Shown: in pieces, positions 52,648 through 60,671 of the stretch
How the letters are laid out: every line of letters begins with the position of its first letter
Numbering within the stretch: the first letter of the stretch is position 1
NCBI GenBank assembly: GCA_964489265.1
Contig: CAZAXX010000003.1
Coordinates: 3,585 to 67,584, forward strand
Source of the DNA: CAYRUP01 sp964489265
GTDB lineage: Bacteria > Pseudomonadota > Gammaproteobacteria > DSM-16500
Length of the DNA: 64,000 nt
Direction: 5' to 3'
The notes under the pieces: generated by a model
What the model saw: only the letters and a program-made list of their open reading frames with translations
Told to the model about the DNA's origin: nothing
Database searches by the model: none
Program-made: the position numbers and the translations under genes

Positions 52648-54000
52648 TTATATTCCAAGCATCTGTCTAAATGATTGTAATGGCTTTCTAAATAAGTAAT
52701 AAATAAATGGCACATGGTGCCCATAAATTTTTACTGTCCCTTGTGAACCGATATCAGGAATATCATTCGAATTATTAAATGATGCTTCCAGTTGATAGGC
52801 TAGAATTTTATTTGGTAATAATTTCGCATTGTAACCTAAGGTTTTGATGTGAATTGGAATTGCACTCAAATGCCCGTAGAGAAATAATTCGCCTTTATCA
52901 CCAATCTTGAGTTTAATCATGTTTGCGACTGGAATTGTTACTTTTAATTCGACTTTTTCCGAGTTTGCTACAACCAAAATGCGTTCGCCAGTTCGAACAG
53001 GTTGTCCTACCCAATCTTCTTTACTTTCAAATATGACAATGCCTGCAATAGGACTAGTGACATCTGCTTTTGCTAGCAGCTCATTTGCATAATCCAGTTG
53101 TGATTTATCGATTGCTAATTGCGCTTGAATAATTGGAACCTCTGAACGATCCTTATTTTCAAATCCTTCATTGATGGCTGTACGCAATTTTGATTGTGTT
53201 AATAAATAAGCTTTTCGACTCACTTCCGCTGCAGCTGATAAATCTGTTTTATCAATTGTTAATAAAAGTTGTCCCGCACGTACTTTATCTCCAGGACTCA
53301 CTGCAAACGATTTAATGACTCCTTGCATAGGCGCATTGATTACAGCGGGATCTCTTGGCACAACAGTACCATCACCAAAAACGGAAATTCGAATTGGAAA
53401 AAATAAGATACATAAAATAATAAAACTTAACAAAAATAAGTAAGGTTTTTCTTTGAATTTTTCTAAGCGAGGAATTTTTTGTGGTTTAACTAGCACAGTC
53501 CAAGTGTATTGATAGCTGGCAATAAGCCAACCTAACATTTTCATTTCTGCTTCAGAAAATTGCGTTTCTCGAAAAAATATCAGCCCGCCATTGACTTGAT
53601 TATGTTTGTTGATTAAAGGGCACCACAGCAAATATTGTGGCATCACATCAGGCCATTCTGATGTGATCGAAGAATCGTTTTTTAATTCTTCTGCATTGAG
53701 TTGCTGAATATCTTTTACCATATCATTTTGATTGATATGGTTGACCATATTAATTAACCACTGATTTGATGGCACATGAATATCAATTTCAGCAGTACCA
53801 GATTGTGCAATTAATTGTGGACCGATAAATTCTTTCTTCTGCCATAAATACGCGGTGTGATATGGAATGAGACGATGTGTTTCATTGGTGCTGAAAAATC
53901 CAAACTCACGAATGTTTGTTAGCTTTCTAATTTCTTCAGCCAGCACTAAGAGTGTTGCCAAACCTTCAATTTGAGTTTGTATTTTTTCATTTTCTGGCAT
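52648..54000 (-). CDS. Membrane-fusion (HlyD-family) protein with N-terminal GAF-like domain
   Basis: The 450-residue protein has an N-terminal cytoplasmic domain (about 10-175) that reads like a GAF fold (LIPYHTAYLWQ, PLINKHNQVNGGLIFFRETQFSEAEMKML). A single membrane helix follows (about 192-208), then a HlyD adaptor: the lipoyl half-motif APMQGVIKSFAVSPGDKVRAGQ, a short hairpin, and the second half-motif VTSPIAGIVIFESKEDWVGQPV. A sensory domain on an adaptor is unusual. It is followed by the M50 fusion and preceded by another HlyD gene (1-base gap), so all are one transcription unit. Confidence 0.85.
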   Translation of the reverse strand: MPENEKIQTQIEGLATLLVLAEEIRKLTNIREFGFFSTNETHRLIPYHTAYLWQKKEFIGPQLIAQSGTAEIDIHVPSNQWLINMVNHINQNDMVKDIQQLNAEELKNDSSITSEWPDVMPQYLLWCPLINKHNQVNGGLIFFRETQFSEAEMKMLGWLIASYQYTWTVLVKPQKIPRLEKFKEKPYLFLLSFIILCILFFPIRISVFGDGTVVPRDPAVINAPMQGVIKSFAVSPGDKVRAGQLLLTIDKTDLSAAAEVSRKAYLLTQSKLRTAINEGFENKDRSEVPIIQAQLAIDKSQLDYANELLAKADVTSPIAGIVIFESKEDWVGQPVRTGERILVVANSEKVELKVTIPVANMIKLKIGDKGELFLYGHLSAIPIHIKTLGYNAKLLPNKILAYQLEASFNNSNDIPDIGSQGTVKIYGHHVPFIYYLFRKPLQSFRQMLGI

Positions 54001-54001
54001 A

Positions 54002-54853
54002 TCACGGCTTGCTCTTAGTTGTTACATTTGGATTATCAGGAAAGATAGCTTGTCCGCTCATCCCAGGTAGCAAACTCGGATCAGGTGGTTCGATTGTTCC
54101 AATTATTTTTACTGACTGACTCACAGGTTCAATTTGAGGATCAATTCGTATAATTTTAGCGGTGATTTTTTTGTTGTTGTCATTCAGATGTACATCAAAC
54201 ACAGAACCTACATGTAACCATGTCAGCCATGCTGAAGGAACTTGAATTTCTAACTCCAGATTTTCTGTATTCACAATTTTTAACAAAGGGTCGCCTGGTT
54301 TGACGCTTTCATGCGAATGCACAGAGACTTCAGAGACTGAACCATTAAACGGTGCTTTGATAACACATTTCTCAACGATTGTACGTAACTTATCAACGTC
54401 TGCATCAGCAGCATCCGCATCCGAATTTGCTTTTACTACTTCAAACTCACTGATTGATCCATATGATTTTAATTTTTTGGCAGAGGTTTTTGCCATTCTT
54501 GTCGCGGCTTGTACAGCAAGTGCTTTTTTCAATTCAGCTTGCTGCAAGCGACAGTCTAGTTTCAATAAAATATCACCCGTTTGAAATTTACCGCCTTCCT
54601 TCACAAAAATATCAGACACACTCGCCGCGGTTTCACTTGAAAAAGTCGCTTGATCACTTGATTTAATCACAACATATTCCGGTGTTTTTTCAACGGACGT
54701 TGAGGTTATGTCTGATGGAGGTGTTGGTAATGTTGCTGGAAATTCTTTTGCATGTGCGTGCGTAACGATGAGAAACAAGATACAGGCTAAAATACTTATA
54801 ATAAAATAAAATCTTATTCTTTTAAAAATCGTTTTGATAAGTGATCCTTGCAT
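54002..54853 (-). CDS. HlyD-family periplasmic adaptor protein
   Basis: The 283-residue protein has an N-terminal signal/anchor helix (about 12-35). The hairpin is flanked by lipoyl half-motifs (SVSDIFVKEGGKFQTGDILLKLDC and KAPFNGSVSEVSVHSHESVKPGDPLLKI), and a barrel domain ends in EPPDPSLLPGMSGQAIF. This is the compact adaptor form seen in RND-like and macrolide-type pumps. No pump subunit of the ABC or RND type is present in the operon. Its start has no clear ribosome-binding site. Confidence 0.88.
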   Translation of the reverse strand: MQGSLIKTIFKRIRFYFIISILACILFLIVTHAHAKEFPATLPTPPSDITSTSVEKTPEYVVIKSSDQATFSSETAASVSDIFVKEGGKFQTGDILLKLDCRLQQAELKKALAVQAATRMAKTSAKKLKSYGSISEFEVVKANSDADAADADVDKLRTIVEKCVIKAPFNGSVSEVSVHSHESVKPGDPLLKIVNTENLELEIQVPSAWLTWLHVGSVFDVHLNDNNKKITAKIIRIDPQIEPVSQSVKIIGTIEPPDPSLLPGMSGQAIFPDNPNVTTKSKP

Positions 54854-54913
54854 AGCATGGGTATCCCAAATAAGCTTTACTTATCATTCAGACTATAACT
54901 ACAGTATATTGAA

Positions 54914-56683
54914 TTAGCCTATCCACGACAAGGCATCAGTTGTTCTCGCCCAAGGGGATAACTTGCGGAGTTCGTTTGGTAATTGCGGTATATTTGCTTC
55001 TGCTTCTTTTGCACTGGTATATTTTCCTGCTGTTAAGACATACCAATCACGTCCTTTGTTTTTTGTATGGGCAAAATTGGTTTTATCGCTTACTTTTAAG
55101 CTTTTTTGCAACTTCTTTACCTGCGCCAAATCATAGGCTCCAAAAAGTTGTAATGTAAAAGGCTGCTGGTTGCCAAATAGTTTTTGATAGGTATTATTCA
55201 CATAATTTTTAAAATTCCACGTGTTTTGCTGAATGAAATTGCGATTGATGATTTCAGTCACTTCATCAAGCGGACAATTGCCTATATCAGCTGGCAAAAC
55301 ATCCGAACCAACTGATAAATATAATTCGCCCAGCGCCGTCGATAAATCAGATTGCAATAAATCTTCATCCATTTTTGCAGTTAATGCTTTAAGTTCTGCC
55401 AAAACAACCTGCTGATTACTTGCCAAAGATGCTAGTTCACGATCTTTATTTAATTTATAGAGTGCTTGTGCATTGAGAGTTTGTTTATGCGCAACGTCAT
55501 ATTCGTTCAGCAGGGAGATATAATGGGAGTAAGCATAGCGCGTTTCGGTTAATACGGTAAAAGTAAGCGCCATCAGCTTCAGTTTTTCATATTCCACTTG
55601 AGCCCTGGCTGTTTTAATTGAAGCAGGGAGGGAAGCGAGATTCAGCAAGTTCCATGCCACATCAAGCGACTTATCTAGCCAAACTTGATTCGCCAAATAT
55701 TTATTACTGTTGTAATTCCAACCTTCATTTAAGGTAATGCCTGGCAGCGCCTGCAATATCACTGTTTTTACACCTAACTGGGCAATTCGCTGTTGATACT
55801 CTTGCCCACTTAATTCAGGGCGAGACACCAGCGTAATTGCATCCATTTTACTAAAATCAATGTCCCGTATGTCATGCGGACTCGTTAAAATCTGTGGTGG
55901 TGGTGCTAACCGAAATCGGATATTCGGTGAAAGATTCAAGAGATGCCGCAGATCGAGCATTGCTTTTTCATATTTATATTGTAATTGGATAATACGCCGA
56001 TTGCCTTCCAGTAAAGCGGCCTGAAAATTCAAGATGCTTTCCTTGGGTACTGCTTTATCACGCATTGCGCGTGCTAATTTATTTTTTGCACGCGTTAATA
56101 ATGCCTCAAAATTTCGAGCTTCTACCATGAGTTGTTGTGCGCTATAAGCACTCCAATAAGCAACCAGTATATCTTGGGATAATTTTTGTAATTGCTTGCG
56201 TGACTCTTCTTCCGCAATATACATGCGATCACCCTGCTGTTTTGCTCGCACATAACCCAGTCCAAAATCAAGCGCATTCCAGCTCAATGCGACACGTGCT
56301 GAACGAATGGTATTGGGTGTTGAATTCAAGACATCGGTTGGTTGGCCTGTGGATGTGATACCCGAGCTTGCATAGGTATTACTACGATTATAAATCGAGC
56401 CACTGGCATTCAACGCGGGATACATGGTAAACATCGCAATATCAAGCTGCCCTGCTTGCAGCGCATTATTTACGAGCTTGATACGATAATCGAGATTGTA
56501 TTTTAAACCGCGCGCAAGCGCTTGATTAAAGTTGAGCGTTCCACAAATTTCTTCTTGTTGATTGAGAAAATGACTTAAATCATTTTTTGCTTCATTATAA
56601 CGATCTTCGACGGTAATGGGTTTGGGAGTGATTGAACAAGCAGTCAATTGGCAGGTTAACAATAAGAGTATTACCTTTCTCAT
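54914..56683 (-). CDS. TolC-family outer-membrane lipoprotein with C-terminal SPOR domain
   Basis: The 589-residue precursor has a lipobox LTAC (Cys about 16). The TolC-type body (about 50-470) has two repeats of helical hairpins, seen in CGTLNFNQALARGLKYNLDYRIKLVNNALQAGQLDIA and the second-half STALGELYLSVG. Residues 507-589 are a SPOR-like domain (TLQLFGAYDLAQVKKLQKSL, GRDWYVLTAGKYTSAKEAEANI), which binds denuded peptidoglycan. A peptidoglycan-binding domain on a TolC channel is uncommon. This is the first gene of the five-gene minus-strand unit. Confidence 0.88.
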   Translation of the reverse strand: MRKVILLLLTCQLTACSITPKPITVEDRYNEAKNDLSHFLNQQEEICGTLNFNQALARGLKYNLDYRIKLVNNALQAGQLDIAMFTMYPALNASGSIYNRSNTYASSGITSTGQPTDVLNSTPNTIRSARVALSWNALDFGLGYVRAKQQGDRMYIAEEESRKQLQKLSQDILVAYWSAYSAQQLMVEARNFEALLTRAKNKLARAMRDKAVPKESILNFQAALLEGNRRIIQLQYKYEKAMLDLRHLLNLSPNIRFRLAPPPQILTSPHDIRDIDFSKMDAITLVSRPELSGQEYQQRIAQLGVKTVILQALPGITLNEGWNYNSNKYLANQVWLDKSLDVAWNLLNLASLPASIKTARAQVEYEKLKLMALTFTVLTETRYAYSHYISLLNEYDVAHKQTLNAQALYKLNKDRELASLASNQQVVLAELKALTAKMDEDLLQSDLSTALGELYLSVGSDVLPADIGNCPLDEVTEIINRNFIQQNTWNFKNYVNNTYQKLFGNQQPFTLQLFGAYDLAQVKKLQKSLKVSDKTNFAHTKNKGRDWYVLTAGKYTSAKEAEANIPQLPNELRKLSPWARTTDALSWIG

Positions 56684-56785
56684 CCCTAATTCCTTTGCCG
56701 CTTTTCTTCGCTGAAAAATATTCTTTGTCAGAGGGTATCATCATTGCGCATGACGCTCAACTTTCTTTTTAAATAGCTTATGATT

Positions 56786-57955
56786 TCAACTAAAATCAGG
56801 ATAAAGTAAATATTTTTTGCGAATTTTTTTAAATGCGAGCAATTCAGGCTGCCAGCTTTTTCGAATTTGTTGTTCGCTGAAACCCGCTTTAATTTGTGCT
56901 TCTAATGTATTAGTGCCTGCAGCATAACTAAATCCTCTAAAGAAATTGTCTTTCTGAGGATATAAATGATATGCCTCGATTAAATATTTTAATTGGATTT
57001 TCCTAGCAACTTCTTTCAGCACCTTTTTTTTGTTCGCGGCAAGATTCCAGCCGTGGCAAATTTGATTTTTATAGGGAGATACTGTGGGAGTAAACGTAAA
57101 TTTCTTCAATAAAAGTGGATGACCAAATACTTGAAATGGTTTAGACGTGCCACGACCGACGCTAAATGCAGTTGCTTCAAATAAACCAATCGTGGGATAC
57201 CAATAAATTGACTGAATAGTCGGTAAATTAGGCGAAGGTTTAACTGGCGGTTCATACAAACTTTTATGCGTGTAATGAGCACAGCGAATGACTGTTAAAT
57301 TTAACGTATGTGATTTGGATTTTGGCGTGACATTCAACCATTCTTCACCCACCAGCATCTTGGCATACTCTCCCATTGTCATACCATAAACCACTGGAAT
57401 CGGTTGCATGCCTGTGAAAGATTTATATTTACGATCAAGCACAGGTCCATCGACATAAAATCCATTTGGATTGGGTCTATCAAGAATGATCAGCGATTTA
57501 TTATTATTGACAGCGGCTTCCATTAATTTTTGCAAAGATGAAATATACGTATAAAAACGCACACCGACGTCTTGAATATCAAACACGAGAATATCAACAT
57601 CTTGCAAATCCGCTGCCGTCGGTGTGAGTTTTTTTCCGTATAATGAAACTATCGGGATCTGCGTATTCTTATAGACGTCATCATGGATTCGTCCCTCGCC
57701 ATTGGTAAAAAAACCATGCTCAGGCGCGAATATTTTGACTACATCAATATGCTGTTTTAATAATTCATCCACTAGCGGTGTCGTTCCTACCAGTGAAGAA
57801 TGATTGGCGAAAACACCCACTCGTTTATTTTTTAATTTAGATAAATAAGCATTTAAACGGTCTGCACCGGGTTCGATTGGTGCTGAATATGCATGTAAAG
57901 AAAACGTAAATAAAAAAATAAAAAATAAAATTCGATGAAATATAATCATGCTCAT
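56786..57955 (-). CDS. namZ: NamZ, exo-beta-N-acetylmuramidase (DUF1343)
   Basis: The 389-residue precursor has a signal peptide (about 1-25, ending AYSA). DUF1343 signatures are GVFANHSSLVG, KIFAPEHGFFTNGEG, PIVSLYGKKLTPTAADLQDVDILVFDIQDVGVRFYTYISS and LDRPNPNG. In Bacillus NamZ removes N-acetylmuramic acid from muropeptide sugars, so this enzyme likely works in peptidoglycan turnover or scavenging in the periplasm. Its start overlaps the upstream serine-hydrolase stop (ATGA). Confidence 0.88.
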   Translation of the reverse strand: MSMIIFHRILFFIFLFTFSLHAYSAPIEPGADRLNAYLSKLKNKRVGVFANHSSLVGTTPLVDELLKQHIDVVKIFAPEHGFFTNGEGRIHDDVYKNTQIPIVSLYGKKLTPTAADLQDVDILVFDIQDVGVRFYTYISSLQKLMEAAVNNNKSLIILDRPNPNGFYVDGPVLDRKYKSFTGMQPIPVVYGMTMGEYAKMLVGEEWLNVTPKSKSHTLNLTVIRCAHYTHKSLYEPPVKPSPNLPTIQSIYWYPTIGLFEATAFSVGRGTSKPFQVFGHPLLLKKFTFTPTVSPYKNQICHGWNLAANKKKVLKEVARKIQLKYLIEAYHLYPQKDNFFRGFSYAAGTNTLEAQIKAGFSEQQIRKSWQPELLAFKKIRKKYLLYPDFS

Positions 57956-59244
57956 GATCCATGCGTTTGTTGCTGATAAGCGCGAACTAATTCACCTTGT
58001 CCCGTATTATTCAAATGATCAACCGGAATATCAGTAATACTTGCTGCAATCACATTGGCAATCGCACGTCTGTCTTGCACAACTTGATTGATGCTCAATG
58101 CTTTTGGATGGGTACGACTAGTGAATACAATAAGCCACGTTTGTGTCGCTGGATCAATCCATAATGATGTGCCGGTCCAGCCGGTATGACCAAATGATTT
58201 ATCCGTAAATAAAATACCGCGATTAGAATAAGGCGAATCAATATCCCAACCTAATCCGCGCACATCCAGCAATGTTGGCGACATTTGAGGCGTTGTCATT
58301 TTTAAAATAGTCAATGGACCTAGCAAATAATCTGACTGTTGTTTTCCCTGTTTATCTTTAACTGAATAATGCCCATAATCCAGCAGACATTGCGCATAAA
58401 GCCCAACATCCATTGCTGTAGAAAATAATCCAGCATTGCCGGAAATTCCACCCATTGCATACGCAGTTGGATCATGCACTTTTCCCCAACGTAATTCATG
58501 ATCAATCACTTCGGTCGGCGCAATACGATCACGCAATGTTTCTGGCGGCAGGAAAAATGTATTTTTCATACCAAGCGCATTATAAATATGTTTTTGTACA
58601 TATTGATCGAAAGGTTCTTTAGAAATAAGCTCAACTAAATGTGCCAGGGCAATAAAATTCACGTCACTGTATACATATGCCGTTCCGGGAGGATGCAGCA
58701 ATTTAATTTTTTCAACTTCACGCAGTGCTTCTGCTGCACCCTGTTCTCGCATCGGCACATCTTCTGGTAAGCCCGACGTATGTGTCAGCATTTCACGAAC
58801 AGTCACTGTCTCTTTGCCATTTTCAGCAAATTGCGGCCAGTATTTTGCAACAGGAACATCGATATCTAATTTTCCCTGTTCAACCAGTTGCATAATGGCG
58901 GGTGTGGTTGCCAGTACTTTTGTCAAAGAAGCCATATCAAAAATAGTATCAAATTGCATAGGCGCAACATCTGGCAAAATACGTCGACTGCCAAATATTC
59001 CTTTGTAAATGATATGCCCGCGATGTGCTGCTAAAACCACAGCGCCAGGATACTCACCTGCTGCAATAGATTTTTCGATGATAGGCGCAATGTTTTGCAA
59101 TAAATCGGCGCGTATTCCCTTAACGTGTGGAATTGTTATATCTTTCGTACCATCCGGGAATTGAGTTTGACTCACTGCATTGGTTATTAATACCAAATAA
59201 AAAAACACGGACGCAATTACGTGACGGTATGATTTAACTAGCAT
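57952..59244 (-). CDS. Secreted serine hydrolase of the beta-lactamase/DD-peptidase (class C) family
   Basis: The 430-residue precursor has a signal peptide (about 1-25, ending AVS). The SxxK motif is SLTK (in FDMASLTKVLATTPAIM), the Tyr motif is YSDVN, and the HTG triad box is in FGHTGWTGTSLW. In Bacillus a similar gene (ybbE) lies beside the namZ gene in a muropeptide-recovery cluster, and the pairing is conserved here. It probably cleaves peptides or esters linked to cell wall sugars rather than antibiotics. Confidence 0.88.
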   Translation of the reverse strand: MLVKSYRHVIASVFFYLVLITNAVSQTQFPDGTKDITIPHVKGIRADLLQNIAPIIEKSIAAGEYPGAVVLAAHRGHIIYKGIFGSRRILPDVAPMQFDTIFDMASLTKVLATTPAIMQLVEQGKLDIDVPVAKYWPQFAENGKETVTVREMLTHTSGLPEDVPMREQGAAEALREVEKIKLLHPPGTAYVYSDVNFIALAHLVELISKEPFDQYVQKHIYNALGMKNTFFLPPETLRDRIAPTEVIDHELRWGKVHDPTAYAMGGISGNAGLFSTAMDVGLYAQCLLDYGHYSVKDKQGKQQSDYLLGPLTILKMTTPQMSPTLLDVRGLGWDIDSPYSNRGILFTDKSFGHTGWTGTSLWIDPATQTWLIVFTSRTHPKALSINQVVQDRRAIANVIAASITDIPVDHLNNTGQGELVRAYQQQTHGS

Positions 59245-59263
59245 AGTTCAGCCTCAAAAATAA

Positions 59264-59488
59264 TTATTGCGTAATTGGCGCAATCATTTTTGAAGCAGTA
59301 GTCGCTGGATTGCCACGTTGATACATCGTTGGTGCAGGCGCTTCCTGTTCCTGCGTAGCAACAGCTGATTTACTCTGTGATTTTGTGTTTGCCGCACTCT
59401 GATCATCATGCCTTCCTTGCAGGTAAGCACATCCGGATAATAAGCTAACTGAAACGGCAACAATCCACGCAAAATAATACGATTTCAT
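59264..59488 (-). CDS. Small lipoprotein of unknown function
   Basis: The 74-residue precursor has a basic start, a hydrophobic stretch and the lipobox LLSGC (Cys about 20). The remainder is Gln/Ser/Ala-rich and probably disordered. AAGGAG lies 8 bases before the ATG at 59488. An earlier start would add nine residues without a family reason. It precedes the serine hydrolase on the same strand. Confidence 0.7.
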   Translation of the reverse strand: MKSYYFAWIVAVSVSLLSGCAYLQGRHDDQSAANTKSQSKSAVATQEQEAPAPTMYQRGNPATTASKMIAPITQ

Positions 59489-59552
59489 TCGACAGCTCCT
59501 TGTTAATCTTTCCATTCTAAATAATTCAAAATGAAGTAGCTACAAAAACACT

Positions 59553-60020
59553 CTAATAATAATCATTATCGGCTGTGCCGGTATCTTGTGGTGATCCATA
59601 ATAATTTTCAACAGTATATGAGTTTCCTACCAAACGATCACGTGGTTCTACAAAATAAACGCCAGAATAAGCCGGTTCTGAATAATAAGCAGTGCCACAT
59701 CCACAACAACCGCCGCACGGCGTTGCATATACTGGCACAGGATAATAGACAGTCATTCGATAATGACCTGGTCTTCGTTGTGGCGCACTGTTACATCCAT
59801 TTGTGTAGCGATAAACTTTGTGAACTCTATGTTTATAGACTTTATGGCATCCATGGTATCTATGCACCACTCGGTGATAGGTTGCGCATGTAGCACAACC
59901 AGATGGCCCATAAGTGACGTAATATTCTGCCTGAGCATTAAAAGGTAGCGCGACGAGAAGTACAATTGCGCTGGATTTTACGAGTGAAACGAGTTTATTG
60001 CGAATTATTTTAGTTTTCAT
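59553..60020 (-). CDS. Secreted Tyr/His/Cys-rich small protein
   Basis: The 155-residue precursor has a signal peptide (about 1-31, ending AQA). The mature chain is rich in Tyr, His and Cys, with clusters such as CATCATYHRVVHRYHGCHKVYKHRVHKVYRY and CGGCCGCG. I do not recognise the family. The composition suggests metal binding, disulfide cross-linking or an extracellular-matrix role, none of which is proved. GGGGGAGT lies upstream of the ATG. Confidence 0.65.
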   Translation of the reverse strand: MKTKIIRNKLVSLVKSSAIVLLVALPFNAQAEYYVTYGPSGCATCATYHRVVHRYHGCHKVYKHRVHKVYRYTNGCNSAPQRRPGHYRMTVYYPVPVYATPCGGCCGCGTAYYSEPAYSGVYFVEPRDRLVGNSYTVENYYGSPQDTGTADNDYY

Positions 60021-60195
60021 AATAGACTCCCCCTACATCTATTTTACCACCAGGTATAAGCGAAGTTTTGATGTGAGCTTTTCAGTAATTAACACCTTGA
60101 ATTTAATAAATAAGCGTTATTTCAAGTCCATACTGGTTTTTATAGCAAACTTCGCATACTATTAAAGTATCGAGATATAACTTTTCAGGGTGAAA

Positions 60196-60669
60196 ATGAT
60201 GAGCGAACTTATCGATATGGATGTCAAAAGGTCATTTATCAAAAAGCAAGCTGTCTTCACTCAACTCACCGAAGAAGAAATCGATATTCTTGCGAGCCTC
60301 CTCCTTGAAAAACACTTCGCTCCAGACGAAACCGTGGTAGTTGAAGGCGAACCTGTTGATAGTGTTTTCTTTATCGTAAGTGGTAAAGCAGACGTGCGTC
60401 ATGTATCTATTCAAGATGGGAAAACTATGATTGAATCGCTTGCTACACTCAATCCTGGTGTTGCTATTGGATTAAATGAAACAGGTTTCTATTCACTCTC
60501 GGGTGTTAGAACGGCAACTGTTGTTGCACTGACTGAGCTGGTAACGTTGCGTTTAAGTGTCGCTGCCTTCCATGGATTTTCACTTTCCAATTCACATGTC
60601 AATGAAGTCATGCGTAAAAACGCAGCTTCAATTTTAGGATTTTCTTCTGATACCACTTCAGAAAAATAA
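60196..60669 (+). CDS. Cyclic-nucleotide-binding (cNMP) domain protein
   Basis: The protein of about 157 residues is one cyclic-nucleotide-binding beta-barrel (about 20-130): FTQLTEEEIDILASLLLEKHFAPDETVVVEGEPVDSVFFIVSGKADVRH. The phosphate-binding cassette is degenerate (LNPGVAIGLNET where FGE.AL..... is usual), so cAMP binding is doubtful. No DNA-binding helix-turn-helix follows, unlike CRP. AGGG precedes two ATG codons (60196, 60199). The M20 gene begins 2 bases after the stop, which indicates an operon. Confidence 0.82.
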   Translation: MMSELIDMDVKRSFIKKQAVFTQLTEEEIDILASLLLEKHFAPDETVVVEGEPVDSVFFIVSGKADVRHVSIQDGKTMIESLATLNPGVAIGLNETGFYSLSGVRTATVVALTELVTLRLSVAAFHGFSLSNSHVNEVMRKNAASILGFSSDTTSEK

Positions 60670-60671
60670 TT

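Noticed and set aside
57952..59244. Antibiotic-resistance beta-lactamase
   Set aside because: Motifs fit the broad serine-hydrolase family, and the coupling to NamZ points to cell-wall turnover. Nothing indicates a resistance gene.
59588..59893. Plus-strand gene opposite the Tyr/His/Cys-rich protein
   Set aside because: It has no ribosome-binding site or recognisable signal, while the minus-strand frame has a clear signal peptide and a G-rich ribosome-binding site.
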